64,000 bases of DNA from Denitratimonas sp037478135 (GCF_037478135.1 NZ_JBBHDV010000015.1:10457-74456); one strand, 5' to 3'; counted from the stretch's first letter, positions 16,954 through 25,935 are shown. Numbers and translations are program-made. Notes: generated from the letters alone by a model not told the origin.

Positions 16954-18561
16954 TCACATCCTGAAAATGCCGAAGTCGGTCGGTTCCGGTGGCGCATTGA
17001 GCGAAGCCGACAACGCCAATGCCAACACCTCGCGGGTGCGGGCCGGATCGATGATGCCGTCATCCCACAGCCGGGCGCTGGCGTAATACGGATGGCCCTG
17101 GTACTCGAACTGTTCGCGGATCGGTGCCTTGAACGCATCCTCGTCCTGTTCCGACCACTGCCCGCCTTTGGCTTCGATGCCATCGCGCCGCACCCGCGCC
17201 AGCACGCTGGCGGCCTGTTCGCCGCCCATCACGCTGATGCGCGCATTCGGCCACATCCACATGAAGCGCGGCGAGTACGCGCGCCCGCACATGCCGTAAT
17301 TGCCGGCACCGAAGCTGCCGCCGATCACCACGGTGAACTTCGGCACTTTGGCACAGGCCACCGCCATCACCATCTTCGCGCCATCACGCGCGATGCCGCC
17401 GTTCTCGTATTTGCGCCCGACCATGAAGCCGGTGATGTTCTGCAGGAACACCAGCGGAATGCCGCGCTGTGCGCACAATTCGACGAAATGCGCGCCCTTC
17501 AATGCGGATTCGGAAAACAGGATGCCGTTGTTGGCGACGATGCCGACCGGATAGCCGTTGATGTGCGCGAAACCGGTCACCAGCGTGGTGCCGTAGCGCG
17601 CCTTGAACTCGTCAAAACGCGAGCCATCGACCAGCCGCGCGATCACCTCGCGCACATCGAAGGGCTTGCGCGTATCGGCCGGAATCACGCCATACAGTTC
17701 TTCGGCCGGATACAGCGGCGCTTCTGGTTCGCGCACGGCCAGCCGCCCGCGCTTTTCCCAGTTGAGATTGGCGACGATGCGCCGCACCTGCGCCAGCGCG
17801 TGGCGGTCGTCCTGGGCGAAGTGATCGGCGACACCGGAAATGCGGGTGTGCACATCGGCACCACCCAGGTCTTCTGCGCTGACATCCTCGCCGGTCGCGG
17901 CCTTCACCAGCGGCGGGCCGCCGAGGAAGATCGTGCCCTGCTCCTTGACGATGACGGTTTCATCGCTCATCGCCGGCACATAGGCACCGCCGGCGGTGCA
18001 CGACCCCATCACGCAGGCGATCTGCGGAATACCCTGGGCCGAGAGCGTGGCCTGGTTGTAGAAGATGCGACCGAAGTGGTCGCGGTCCGGGAACACCTCG
18101 TCCTGCAGCGGCAAAAACGCGCCGCCCGAATCGACCAGATAGACGCAGGGCAGACGGTTTTCACGCGCGATTTCCTGCGCGCGCAGATGCTTCTTCACCG
18201 TGATCGGGTAATAGGTGCCGCCCTTGACCGTGGCATCGTTGGCGACGATCACGCATTCCACGCCTTCGATCCGGCCAATGCCAGCCACCATGCCGGCGCA
18301 GGGCACCGCGTCCTCGTACATGCCGGTGGCCGCCAGCGGCGCGATTTCAAGAAACGGCGAACCGGGATCGAGCAGCGCATCGATGCGCTCGCGCACCAGC
18401 AGCTTGCCGCGCGCGATGTGTTTTTCCCGTGCTGCCGCACTGCCGCCCTGCGCGATGCGTGCGGTCAGCGCGTGCAACTGGTCGACCTGTGCCTGCATCG
18501 CGGCGGCATTGCTGCGGAACTCGTCGGAGCCGGTGGAAAGTTGCGATTTCAGAATGCTCAT
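16954..18561 (-). CDS. liuB: Methylcrotonyl-CoA carboxylase beta (carboxyltransferase) subunit
   Basis: 535 residues. Carboxyltransferase domain pair with GSPFLEIAPLAATGMYED, VYLVDSGGAFLPLQDEVFPD, GTIFLGGPPLVKAATGEDVSAEDLG (quoted in part: FLGGPPLVKAATGEDVSA), NITGFMVGRKYENGGIARDG and VIGGSFGAGNYGMCGRAY. Length is typical (about 535). Partner of LiuD. Sits between liuA and liuC. Confidence 0.95.
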   Translation of the reverse strand: MSILKSQLSTGSDEFRSNAAAMQAQVDQLHALTARIAQGGSAAAREKHIARGKLLVRERIDALLDPGSPFLEIAPLAATGMYEDAVPCAGMVAGIGRIEGVECVIVANDATVKGGTYYPITVKKHLRAQEIARENRLPCVYLVDSGGAFLPLQDEVFPDRDHFGRIFYNQATLSAQGIPQIACVMGSCTAGGAYVPAMSDETVIVKEQGTIFLGGPPLVKAATGEDVSAEDLGGADVHTRISGVADHFAQDDRHALAQVRRIVANLNWEKRGRLAVREPEAPLYPAEELYGVIPADTRKPFDVREVIARLVDGSRFDEFKARYGTTLVTGFAHINGYPVGIVANNGILFSESALKGAHFVELCAQRGIPLVFLQNITGFMVGRKYENGGIARDGAKMVMAVACAKVPKFTVVIGGSFGAGNYGMCGRAYSPRFMWMWPNARISVMGGEQAASVLARVRRDGIEAKGGQWSEQDEDAFKAPIREQFEYQGHPYYASARLWDDGIIDPARTREVLALALSASLNAPPEPTDFGIFRM

Positions 18562-18579
18562 CGTGCGGCTCCACGGGAT

Positions 18580-18652
18580 GGGGTGAGCAGCGTGAACCCC
18601 AACGCTGTCCGGTGTGCATGAACCCCGATGTCGGGGTTCGCAAGCTCACCCC
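18580..18652. repeat. Dispersed GGTGAGC-type palindromic element
   Basis: Outer arms GGGGTGAGC (18580-18588) and GCTCACCCC (18644-18652) enclose a hairpin AACCCCGA-TG-TCGGGGTT (18621-18638). It fills the liuA-liuB gap inside the operon. Related copies occur near 27.1, 29.1, 42.8 and 47.1 kb. Confidence 0.6.
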
Positions 18653-18670
18653 GACCTATGTGGTGATGCC

Positions 18671-19837
18671 TCATCGTGCGCCCTCCTGGAACAGCTCGCG
18701 CCCGATCAGCATGCGGCGGATTTCGCTGGTGCCGGCGCCGATTTCGTAGAGCTTGGCATCGCGCCACAGGCGGCCGGTCGGGTAGTCGTTGATATAGCCG
18801 TTGCCGCCGAGGATCTGGATCGCCTGCCCTGCCATCCACGTCGCCTTTTCGGCAGCGTAGAGGATTGCGCCGGCGGCATCCTTGCGCGTGGTCTGGCCAC
18901 GGTCGCAGGCCTTGGCGACCGAGTAGACATAGGCGCGGCAGGCATTGAAGCCCACGTACATGTCGGCCAATTTGCCCTGGATCAGCTGGAACTCGCCGAT
19001 GCTGCGGCCAAACTGCTTGCGTTCGCGCGCATACGGCAGCGCCACATCCAGGCATGCGGCCATGATCCCGAGCGGGCCGCCGGACAACACCAGGCGCTCG
19101 AAATCCAGCCCGGACATCAGCACGCGCACGCCTTTGTCGACCTCACCCAGCACGTTCTCGGCGGGGATTTCGCAATCCTGGAACACCAGTTCGCAGGTGT
19201 TGGAGCCGCGCATGCCGAGCTTGTCGAGCTTCTGCGCGGTGGAAAAGCCCTTGAATCCCTTTTCCACGATAAAGGCGGTGATGCCCTTGGAACCGGCCGC
19301 AACATCGGTCTTGGCGTAGACGATCAGCACATCGGCGTCCGGACCGTTGGTGATCCACATCTTGTTGCCGTTGAGCACGAAGACATCGCCCCGGCGCTCG
19401 GCCCGCAGCCGCATCGACACCACATCCGAACCGGCGCCCGGCTCGCTCATCGCCAGCGCGCCGATGTGTTCGCCGCTGACCAGCTTCGGCAGATAGCGCT
19501 GCTTCTGTTCGTGCGTGCCGTTCTTGCGCAGTTGGTTCACGCACAGATTGGAGTGCGCGCCGTAGGACAGCCCGATCGAGGCCGAGGCGCGCGAGATTTC
19601 CTCCATCGCCACCACATGCGCCAGATAGCCCATCGCAGTGCCGCCGTACTCCTCCTCCACCGTCAGGCCGAGCAGCCCCATCTCGCCCAGCTCACGCCAC
19701 AGCGCGTTGGGGAACTGGTTGCTGCGGTCGGTTTCCTCGGCCAGCGGCGCGATGCGCGCCTGGGCGAAATCGTGCACCGCCTCGCGCAAGGCGTCGATGG
19801 TTTCGCCCAGATCAAAATCGAATGGCTGCAGGGACAT
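18671..19837 (-). CDS. liuA: Isovaleryl-CoA dehydrogenase
   Basis: 388 residues. Acyl-CoA dehydrogenase: GLTVEEEYGGTAMGYLAHVV, LSYGAHSNLCVNQL (typical of isovaleryl-CoA dehydrogenase), AMSEPGAGSDVVSM, WITNGPDADVLIVYAKTD, and the C-terminal QILGGNGYINDYPTGRLWRD with LYEIGAGTSEIRRMLIGREL. FAD-dependent, feeding electrons to ETF. Two adjacent ATGs (19840, 19837); the second has GGAG at 8 nt. First gene of the liu operon. Confidence 0.95.
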   Translation of the reverse strand: MSLQPFDFDLGETIDALREAVHDFAQARIAPLAEETDRSNQFPNALWRELGEMGLLGLTVEEEYGGTAMGYLAHVVAMEEISRASASIGLSYGAHSNLCVNQLRKNGTHEQKQRYLPKLVSGEHIGALAMSEPGAGSDVVSMRLRAERRGDVFVLNGNKMWITNGPDADVLIVYAKTDVAAGSKGITAFIVEKGFKGFSTAQKLDKLGMRGSNTCELVFQDCEIPAENVLGEVDKGVRVLMSGLDFERLVLSGGPLGIMAACLDVALPYARERKQFGRSIGEFQLIQGKLADMYVGFNACRAYVYSVAKACDRGQTTRKDAAGAILYAAEKATWMAGQAIQILGGNGYINDYPTGRLWRDAKLYEIGAGTSEIRRMLIGRELFQEGAR

Positions 19838-19913
19838 CATCGGGACTCCACGCCGCCGCACGGCCGCGTTGTTCAGGTTGGGAACCGCCGCCGCAGGGGT
19901 GGCCTTGATGGAA

Positions 19914-19939
19914 TGAATCCTAATTCAGTTCTTTGTCAA
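19914..19939 (-). promoter_or_regulatory. Candidate liu promoter with operator palindrome
   Basis: On the minus strand a perfect -35 TTGACA (19939-19934) is followed by the palindrome TGAAT-CCTA-ATTCA (19914-19927) in the spacer/-10 position, about 75 bp upstream of liuA. The -10 is weak. This is where a repressor would act; the TetR-family gene at 21247 is the nearest candidate. Confidence 0.4.
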
Positions 19940-20034
19940 AACGAAGTGCCCATGGCCCTGCGCACGCTGCGCCACGCCACAGCGCTCGCGTCATGATCTT
20001 TCCAACCCTCCGCCAGCAGCCGCAGGAACATGGC

Positions 20035-20346
20035 ATGAGCCAGACCCGGCACCTGTTCGACACCGCCAAGCGACTGGCGCCGGCAAAGCTGTCGGAAGTC
20101 ATCGACTTTGCCGAATACCTTGAGCAACGCCAGCCGACGGACCCGGCCACCCACGCTCTGGAGTCATATTCCGGCCACCTGGAGGAGGTTCCCCCGTTCA
20201 CCGGGATCGACCCGCTTGCAGCGCAACGCGAGCAACGTGGCGAATGTGGTCGTGGCGATGTCCCGGCTGCTCGCTGGCAACTTCGTGACCAGACTGCCGG
20301 CTGCGATGCCAGTCATCCACCAGCCATTGCAAGCCGCATCCGATGA
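20035..20346 (+). CDS. Small antitoxin-like protein (possibly DUF2281-type), orphan
   Basis: 103 residues from an ATG with AGGAA 8 nt upstream. The first half (TRHLFDTAKRLAPAKLSEVIDFAEYLEQRQ) resembles small antitoxins of the DUF2281/VapB-like group. The second half (RWQLRDQTAGCDASHPPAIA) looks unlike a conserved domain and may be read-through of decayed sequence. No toxin gene follows. Probably a toxin-antitoxin remnant. Real expression is uncertain. Confidence 0.45.
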   Translation: MSQTRHLFDTAKRLAPAKLSEVIDFAEYLEQRQPTDPATHALESYSGHLEEVPPFTGIDPLAAQREQRGECGRGDVPAARWQLRDQTAGCDASHPPAIASRIR

Positions 20347-20527
20347 CTCGTGCAATGACTCGTGCCACCCGTCCGAGTGGAAGCGCACCTGGCGGTTTGG
20401 CAGATGCGGGAAGTAACCGCATGTGGCCGGTCGTGGCCGTAGCTGTGCAACCGGGATTTGATGTGGTAGCTTCGCATGCGGGCCTGCGCTGAAATAGCCT
20501 GATAAAGATATTCTGGAATCAATCATC
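20347..20527. other. Gap without a recognisable gene
   Basis: 181 bp between the antitoxin-like gene and the secreted-protein gene. A short direct repeat, ATGACTCGTGC, occurs twice near 20345-20370. Otherwise nothing identified; probably decayed sequence. Confidence 0.3.
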
Positions 20528-21082
20528 ATGAAGCTGAAACCAGGCATTTCAGGAATTTCATTCATCGCCGTGATAGCGACGCTTTTCTTGCAAATCGGTG
20601 ACACGAATGCACAGCCACAGTCCATCACCGAAGAATGCACGACGCGCGTGGAAAGGGTGCTTCATCTTCCCGGAGATTCCGGATTCAATGAAATCTCAGC
20701 CCGCGTTGAAAGCCTGACCACACTTGAACCAAGAGATGTTTATAACAGACACGCCAAGCCCACGGCAGCTGGTGATTATGAATATATCCACTTCGAGTAC
20801 ATTTTCGATAGCTGTGCGACAGATGGCAAGGCAAGCCCGGTTATCCGAAAAGCTGGAAATCCCGAGTGCTCGCATATCGGCTGCCAAGCGGTGTTCCCCG
20901 GCAACAACATGCCAATCGGGTCTGTGATGACCATCAAGTCATGCGGCAATCGTGTGGAAACCATCCGGAACTTCAAAAGAGTGGGAAGCTACCCCAACAG
21001 TACGGGTACAGATGGCATTTGGGAGCTGACCGGATACAACACAAGAGCTGTCTCCGTCTGCCCGAGCTATCAGGAACCCTGA
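20528..21082 (+). CDS. Unknown secreted Cys-containing protein
   Basis: 184 residues. A signal peptide (ISFIAVIATLFLQIGDTNA) is followed by a compact domain with seven Cys (ECTT, DSCAT, ECSHIGCQAVFPG, IKSCGN, VCPSY), suggesting disulfides in the periplasm or outside the cell. GC content and codon use are clearly lower than neighbours (many AAT, GAT, ATA codons), a sign of recent transfer or a lineage-specific gene. No family recognised. Confidence 0.65.
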   Translation: MKLKPGISGISFIAVIATLFLQIGDTNAQPQSITEECTTRVERVLHLPGDSGFNEISARVESLTTLEPRDVYNRHAKPTAAGDYEYIHFEYIFDSCATDGKASPVIRKAGNPECSHIGCQAVFPGNNMPIGSVMTIKSCGNRVETIRNFKRVGSYPNSTGTDGIWELTGYNTRAVSVCPSYQEP

Positions 21083-21246
21083 TAAACAATATCCGGCCAC
21101 CGAAAAGAGGACCGCAGCACAACCCGAACTTCCTGGCCAGGTGACAGACACGGATGCAGTCGCGTCCGTATCGCTTTCATCGCGCCGCGCATTGAATATC
21201 CGGGCTAGAATCATCCCAGAGCCTGCCGCTTCCCGGATTTCCCCCG

Positions 21247-21858
21247 ATGGCCTACCGCCGCACCCGTCTGATGGAAGAGCGCCTCGCGAGCAATCGCGAG
21301 AAGATGCTGCGTGCGGCGCGGCGGCTGGTGGCCGAGGGTGGTTTCCGCAATGCGCAGATCGCGGCGGTGGCGGCCGAGGCCGGGGTCTCGACCGGCACGA
21401 TCTACCGCTATTTTCCGTCCAAGGCCGAGCTGTACGTGGAAGTGCTGACCGCGGCGGTGAACAACGAGATCGCGATCCTGCATGAGGTCATCGGCGCGCG
21501 CGACAACGCACGGGCGCAACTGGATGCGGCGGTAGCCTCGTTCGTGCGGCGCGCGTTGACCGGGCCGAACCTGGCCTGGGCCTTCATCGCCGAGCCAGCC
21601 GAAGCCGAAGTGGATGCCGAGCGCATCCGCGCCCGCAAGCGCCTGGGCGATGTGTTCAAGTCGGTGCTCAAGCACGGCGTGGCCAGCGGGGAGTTTCCGA
21701 AACAGAATCTGGACGCCAGCGCGGCCTGCATCGTCGGCGCCTTCACCGAAGCGCTGGTCGGCCCGATCGGCCCTTCGCGCAAGAGCCTGCGCGACAAGGA
21801 ACGGCTGGTCGGCGCGATCTGCACCTTCTGCCTGCGCGCGGTCGGTGCGCGGGAATGA
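21247..21858 (+). CDS. TetR/AcrR-family transcriptional regulator
   Basis: 203 residues. N-terminal HTH about residues 15-60: MLRAARRLVAEGGFRNAQIA, VAAEAGVSTGTIYRYFPSKA. The C-terminal ligand domain is divergent, with AWAFIAEPAEAEVDAERI. TetR-family regulators (LiuQ) are known to control leucine/isovalerate catabolism in some proteobacteria. Its location three genes from liuA makes that the leading hypothesis, unproven. It is followed after 45 bp by a TSUP permease. Confidence 0.88.
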   Translation: MAYRRTRLMEERLASNREKMLRAARRLVAEGGFRNAQIAAVAAEAGVSTGTIYRYFPSKAELYVEVLTAAVNNEIAILHEVIGARDNARAQLDAAVASFVRRALTGPNLAWAFIAEPAEAEVDAERIRARKRLGDVFKSVLKHGVASGEFPKQNLDASAACIVGAFTEALVGPIGPSRKSLRDKERLVGAICTFCLRAVGARE

Positions 21859-21903
21859 GGCGCATACCGGCCCGTTCGTCCTTCGGCGGCGCGAACTGAA
21901 CCC

Positions 21904-22701
21904 GTGGAACTGGGTATCGACATCTTCGCACTGCTGGCGCTGGCCGCCTTTGTCGCCGGCGCGATCGACGCGATGGCCGGCGGCGGCGGGCTGATCACGT
22001 TACCGGCACTGATGGCGGCCGGCATTCCGCCGGTGCAGGCAATCGCGACCAACAAGCTGCAATCCAGCTTCGGCACCGCCGGTGCGGTGCTGGCGTTTGC
22101 GCGCAATGGACGAATCGATTTCCGCCGTTTCCTGTGGCCGGCAGTGGGCGCGTTCGGCGGCTCAGTGGCCGGCGCGGTCGCGGTGCAGATCATCGACCCC
22201 TCTTTCCTCGCCGGGCTGGTGCCGGTGCTGCTGGTGGCGATGGCGGCCTATTTCCTGCTCGGGCCACGCGCCAGCGAAACCGGCACCCGCGCCCGCCTTG
22301 GCCAGAGCGCGCTGGTGACGATCATGTTCGCCATCGGCTTCTACGACGGCTTCTTCGGCCCCGGCACCGGCTCGTTCATGGCCACCGCGCTGGTGGCGCT
22401 GTTCGGCATGGGCCTGGTCTCGGCCACCGCGCACACCAAATACCTGAATTTGATGAGCAACCTCGCGGCCCTGTTCACGTTGATACTCGGCGGGCAGGTG
22501 CTGTGGCTGGTGGGTCTGGTGATGGCCGGCGCCAGCATTGCCGGCGGCCAACTCGGCGCGCATCTGGCGCTGCGCGTGGGCAGCCGCATGATCCGGCCAC
22601 TGCTGGTGCTGATGTCGCTGGCCCTGACGGTGAAGTTGCTGATGGATCCGGAGAATCCGTTGACTGCGCTGGGTATCCGGCTGCTGGACGCCTTCGGCTA
22701 A
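21904..22701 (+). CDS. TSUP (TauE/SafE) family membrane permease
   Basis: 265 residues from a GTG start. About eight hydrophobic helices. The N-terminal FVAGAIDAMAGGGGLITLPA and the second-half signature GFYDGFFGPGTGSFMATALV are the two repeat motifs of the TauE/SafE family (YfcA-like). Members move sulfite, sulfoacetate or other small anions; the substrate here is unknown. Possibly co-transcribed with the TetR gene. Confidence 0.88.
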   Translation: MELGIDIFALLALAAFVAGAIDAMAGGGGLITLPALMAAGIPPVQAIATNKLQSSFGTAGAVLAFARNGRIDFRRFLWPAVGAFGGSVAGAVAVQIIDPSFLAGLVPVLLVAMAAYFLLGPRASETGTRARLGQSALVTIMFAIGFYDGFFGPGTGSFMATALVALFGMGLVSATAHTKYLNLMSNLAALFTLILGGQVLWLVGLVMAGASIAGGQLGAHLALRVGSRMIRPLLVLMSLALTVKLLMDPENPLTALGIRLLDAFG

Positions 22702-22789
22702 ACGACTCGGTGCAAGTCCGACCCAGCGAGTGCGAACAGGCACACCTTCTGCAAAGGTGGTGGACAACGCCTATGTCGGGATACAGGAG

Positions 22790-22825
22790 CACCTGTTCCG
22801 GGCATCGTGAGGCCCGGAACAGGTG
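22790..22825. terminator. Strong 14-bp hairpin between convergent genes
   Basis: A perfect 14-bp stem (22790-22803 with 22812-22825) and 8-nt loop between the TSUP gene and the convergent symporter operon. There is no T-run. Probably a bidirectional terminator-like structure. Confidence 0.5.
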
Positions 22826-22848
22826 AGACAGCTGCCGGGCTGCAACCC

Positions 22849-22980
22849 TCACACCACGTCGCGATCCTCGCGCCGGGCGCGGCGGAAGTCGCGCAGGGTG
22901 GCGACCACGATCACTGCCAGCACGGCCAGGGAAATCACCGGCCAGATCAGGATGTAGGCCGCCAGGGTCATTGCTTGCAT
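22849..22980 (-). CDS. Small membrane subunit of the adjacent sodium:solute symporter
   Basis: 43 residues, too short for routine ORF calling. One hydrophobic helix (YILIWPVISLAVLAVIVV) then a basic tail (DFRRARREDRD). AAGGAG lies 7-8 nt before the ATG at 22980. Tiny one-helix proteins annotated as putative transporter small subunits are known next to some SSS-family symporters, and this one sits 58 bp downstream of such a gene on the same strand. Confidence 0.75.
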   Translation of the reverse strand: MQAMTLAAYILIWPVISLAVLAVIVVATLRDFRRARREDRDVV

Positions 22981-23038
22981 GGGGTTTTCTCCTTTGTCAC
23001 GGACCGGCCGGCATCGGTGCCGCCGGGGGATGCGGTGT

Positions 23039-24703
23039 TCATGCGGACGGGGCTTCGGCGCTGCCTGCTGCGCTGCTGTCGTAACTTCGCACGCGCTTGC
23101 GGATCAGGGCGAAGTTGAAGCGGCTGCCGCCCAGCAGGCTGAGCCCGACGCAGACCAGGGTGCTGACGCCGTAAGCCGTCAGCGAGGCCATCAGCACGGT
23201 GTATTCGCGCAGCGCGCCGACGCTGTAGAAGCCCAGCACCAGGCTGGCGAGGATTCCGACCACGAAGCCGGCGGTGCGCCCAAAGAAGCCGAAGGCCATC
23301 AAGCCCAGCACCACGCCGCCGCCCACCGAGGCCAGCAGTTCGAACAGCAACCCGGTCACGCCGGTCATCGGCAGCAGCTCAAAGCGCACCACACAGAACA
23401 GCGCCACCGCGCTGACCACCGACCAGGTGAAGGCCTTGTCGGTGACCCGGTCCCAGAAGACGCTGGCGATCACCGGGAACACGATGGCACCCCATAGCGC
23501 ACCAACGAAGACCAGCATCACCAGGATGTCCAGCGCCAGACTCGCCAGCACAATGCCGATGGCGGTCACCGCGATCATCGTGATGCGGCCGATCAGCAGC
23601 ATCTTGCGCGGGTCCGGATTGTTCTTCGCGATGTTCTTGCCGTAGACGTCGGCCATCACGATCGCCGACAGCGCGCACAGATCGGCATCGGCGGTGGAGG
23701 ACAGCGAGCCGATCACCAGGATGAAGAACAGCATGATGAAACCAGCCGGCAGGTAGGTCGACACCATCTGCGGGATCAGGTTGTTCATGTTCCCGTCGAT
23801 CGGCTCGATGCCGGCCAGCAGCGCCATCAGGCCGATCATGCCCAGGCCGATGACGATGCCGCCGTAGCCGATCGTGGCGGTGATGAAGGTCGGCTTGATG
23901 TGATCCTCGCGCACCGCGAACAGGCGCTGGGAAATGGTCTGGTTGCCGATCGCATAGGCCAGTACCGCAGCAAAGAACGGCGCACCCTGATTGAGGAAGG
24001 CTTCGGAGGAAAACAGGTTGGCCTGCTCGGACGTCAGCCGGCCCATGTTCGCCGCCAGTTCCTGCGGGCCACCCATCGCGAACAGCACCGCCGGGATGAT
24101 CAGGATCGCGATGGCCATCATCGCCACCAGCTGGGCGAAGTCGGTCAGCACCGAAGCACGGAAGCCGGACCACAGCGTGTAGCTGAGCACGCCGACACCG
24201 GCGATGATCACGCCAGCCTGGAACGGCAGCGGCGACAGCACCGAAACCAGCGCACCGGCGGCGGTGAAATTGACCATCAGGCTGATCAGGCTGCCGACCA
24301 CATTGGAGCCGGCCAGAATCATCTGGCTGGAAGCACCGTGACGGGCGTGGATGATTTCTCCCAAAGTGCGCGCATTCGGCGCCAGTTTGCGGAAACGCCG
24401 GCCGAAGGGGTAGATGAAAAGAATCATCAACGCGCCCCACATGCCGTAATGCAGCGGGCCGGATATTCCGTAGGTATAACCGGATGTCGCGGCGGCATAG
24501 AACGATGCGGCCCAGATCCAGGTCGCGGTCATGCTGGCCGCGCCCATGCCGAAATCAACCTGGCGGTTGGACACCATGAAGGCATCGGTGCCTTCCTTTT
24601 TCTTTTTGATCTGCAGCGTCATCAGATAGGTGCCACCGTAGAACGCGACGAGCAGAATCAGGACCGTAATGATGGAAAACTGGTGAAGAGTTTCTCCCTT
24701 CAA
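23039..24703 (-). CDS. Sodium:solute symporter family transporter
   Basis: 554 residues from a TTG start at 24703, chosen because GGAGG lies exactly 7 nt upstream and the next residues (KGETLHQFSIITVLILLVAF) begin the first helix. There are many transmembrane helices, with SSS signatures such as TATWIWAASFYAAATSGYTYG, GYGGIVIGLGMIGLMALLAG and FFILVIGSLSSTADADLCAL (Na-site region). The C-terminus is hydrophilic (RKRVRSYDSSAAGSAEAPSA). Substrate not deducible. Operon with the 43-residue gene downstream. Confidence 0.88.
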   Translation of the reverse strand: MKGETLHQFSIITVLILLVAFYGGTYLMTLQIKKKKEGTDAFMVSNRQVDFGMGAASMTATWIWAASFYAAATSGYTYGISGPLHYGMWGALMILFIYPFGRRFRKLAPNARTLGEIIHARHGASSQMILAGSNVVGSLISLMVNFTAAGALVSVLSPLPFQAGVIIAGVGVLSYTLWSGFRASVLTDFAQLVAMMAIAILIIPAVLFAMGGPQELAANMGRLTSEQANLFSSEAFLNQGAPFFAAVLAYAIGNQTISQRLFAVREDHIKPTFITATIGYGGIVIGLGMIGLMALLAGIEPIDGNMNNLIPQMVSTYLPAGFIMLFFILVIGSLSSTADADLCALSAIVMADVYGKNIAKNNPDPRKMLLIGRITMIAVTAIGIVLASLALDILVMLVFVGALWGAIVFPVIASVFWDRVTDKAFTWSVVSAVALFCVVRFELLPMTGVTGLLFELLASVGGGVVLGLMAFGFFGRTAGFVVGILASLVLGFYSVGALREYTVLMASLTAYGVSTLVCVGLSLLGGSRFNFALIRKRVRSYDSSAAGSAEAPSA

Positions 24704-25146
24704 TTGGGAACCTCCGGGGAACAGGTGGATGGACGGCTGCGCCCGGGCTGGCGCGGTGCGCGCAGGCAAGCCCTGCCCGTCCGGCCTGATGGCCGGTGAA
24801 TCAAGGTCACTGGAAAGTGCAGAAATGCGAAGAATTCATCCGGTGACGGCGCCGATCCGCTCCCATCGGATCGCAGCAATACGTGACAGAATCAGCCGTA
24901 AGACCGCACATGATAGCACAGATGTTGCCCGGCAAAAACTCCGCACCTGTATGTGCTGTGGAAACATATAATCCGCTGGCATATCTGACCAAAGTCCAGT
25001 GATTCTGGTGTTTGGCTTGAATATCCACTAAATCCGGACAAACACCAGCCAGCCGCCAGCAAACCGCACCACTCAACAGATTATGGAAAGTGCTCCGCGC
25101 CGGAAATATCCGGCTTCCTAAAAACAAATATCTGGACCGCTGCGGA
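24704..25146. other. Intergenic region upstream of symporter
   Basis: 443 bp without a gene, lower in GC than average. It holds the symporter ribosome binding site (GGAGG, 24711-24715), a possible minus-strand -10 TATCAT (24915-24910), and a 6-bp hairpin GCCGGA/TCCGGC (25099-25114) downstream of the 2OG-Fe oxygenase gene. A plus-strand TATAAT (24967-24972) leads to no gene. Confidence 0.35.
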
Positions 25147-25935
25147 TTATTCCGTGCCGTGTTGAGCACCGGCCTGCTCCGCCGGTACCGGCGCCTGATC
25201 CCACAACGACGGCTCACGCCGGAACGTGGCGACCAGCACATCGCGTGCGGCGGGCCGTGTGGGATCGATCGGCTCCACCGCAGTGACGCCGTGGAACACG
25301 CGCACGTCCTCGACGATGGCCGCATCGAACGGTTGCGCCAGGGTGAAACTGCCCAAATGGGTGCCATCCAGCGCGTGGATCGCGGTGGTGCCTTCGCGGA
25401 TGTTGTCACGACCGATCATCAGCACCAGCACGAAATCCACGCCGTCACGATGCATGCCTTCGGGCGTGGGCTGGCCGGCAAGACCGGGGCCGGCCTCGAT
25501 CCGGAACTGATGCACTTCGACATGCCAACCGGCGGCATCGGGCGCCAGATCGCTGCACAGGCGGCGGAACCAGCGCAGCACCGTGGTCAGGCTCGGGCCG
25601 TGCACGATGTCGGCTTCGATCGGCTCGAACCAGCGCGCGATGCCACCATTGAGATGGTTGTAGTCGCGGCTCTGCCAGTGCGGCTGATCCGGGCGCAGCG
25701 TGAAGGGACCGCTGCGATCACTGGAGAACACCGCATAACGGCGGCGACGATAGCGCCCGCCATCGGCCATGTACTGGTCCAGCTGCAGCCGGTTCCAGCT
25801 CTGCACGAAGGCGTCCCAGTCATCCAGACCGCCGGCGGCGAGCCACTCATGCATGCGCCCGCCCTGCACGAAGGCAAAACCCTGCCGTTCCAGTTCGGCT
25901 TCCAGTTCCTGCGCCACCTGTGGCTGATCGTGCAT
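25147..25935 (-). CDS. 2-oxoglutarate/Fe(II) oxygenase family protein
   Basis: 262 residues. The iron triad is visible as His162-x-Asp164 (in EGMHRDGVDFVL) and His215 (in VRVFHGVTAVEP). The C-terminal RDVLVATFRR supplies the likely 2-oxoglutarate Arg. Overall it fits the small 2OG-Fe dioxygenase group that includes bacterial amino-acid (for example isoleucine) hydroxylases. Whether this one hydroxylates a free amino acid is inference. ATG 25935 is chosen because the upstream extension is basic and non-conserved in style. Confidence 0.72.
   Translation of the reverse strand: MHDQPQVAQELEAELERQGFAFVQGGRMHEWLAAGGLDDWDAFVQSWNRLQLDQYMADGGRYRRRRYAVFSSDRSGPFTLRPDQPHWQSRDYNHLNGGIARWFEPIEADIVHGPSLTTVLRWFRRLCSDLAPDAAGWHVEVHQFRIEAGPGLAGQPTPEGMHRDGVDFVLVLMIGRDNIREGTTAIHALDGTHLGSFTLAQPFDAAIVEDVRVFHGVTAVEPIDPTRPAARDVLVATFRREPSLWDQAPVPAEQAGAQHGTE

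Noticed and set aside
20164..20640. A 158-codon minus-strand frame over the antitoxin-like gene
   Set aside because: No ribosome site or recognisable domain, and it is antisense to a better supported small gene and to a non-coding gap.
20815..20821. TGCGACA inside the secreted Cys-containing protein gene
   Set aside because: An isolated half-site within coding sequence with no inverted partner at 5-bp spacing.
22702..22848. GTGCAAGTCC-type sequence suggesting a structured RNA or intron end
   Set aside because: Only a short resemblance; no conserved secondary structure beyond the simple 14-bp hairpin, and it lies between convergent genes where a terminator is expected.
24967..24972. Consensus TATAAT on the plus strand
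   Set aside because: No -35 at suitable spacing and no plus-strand gene follows; the next genes are on the minus strand.
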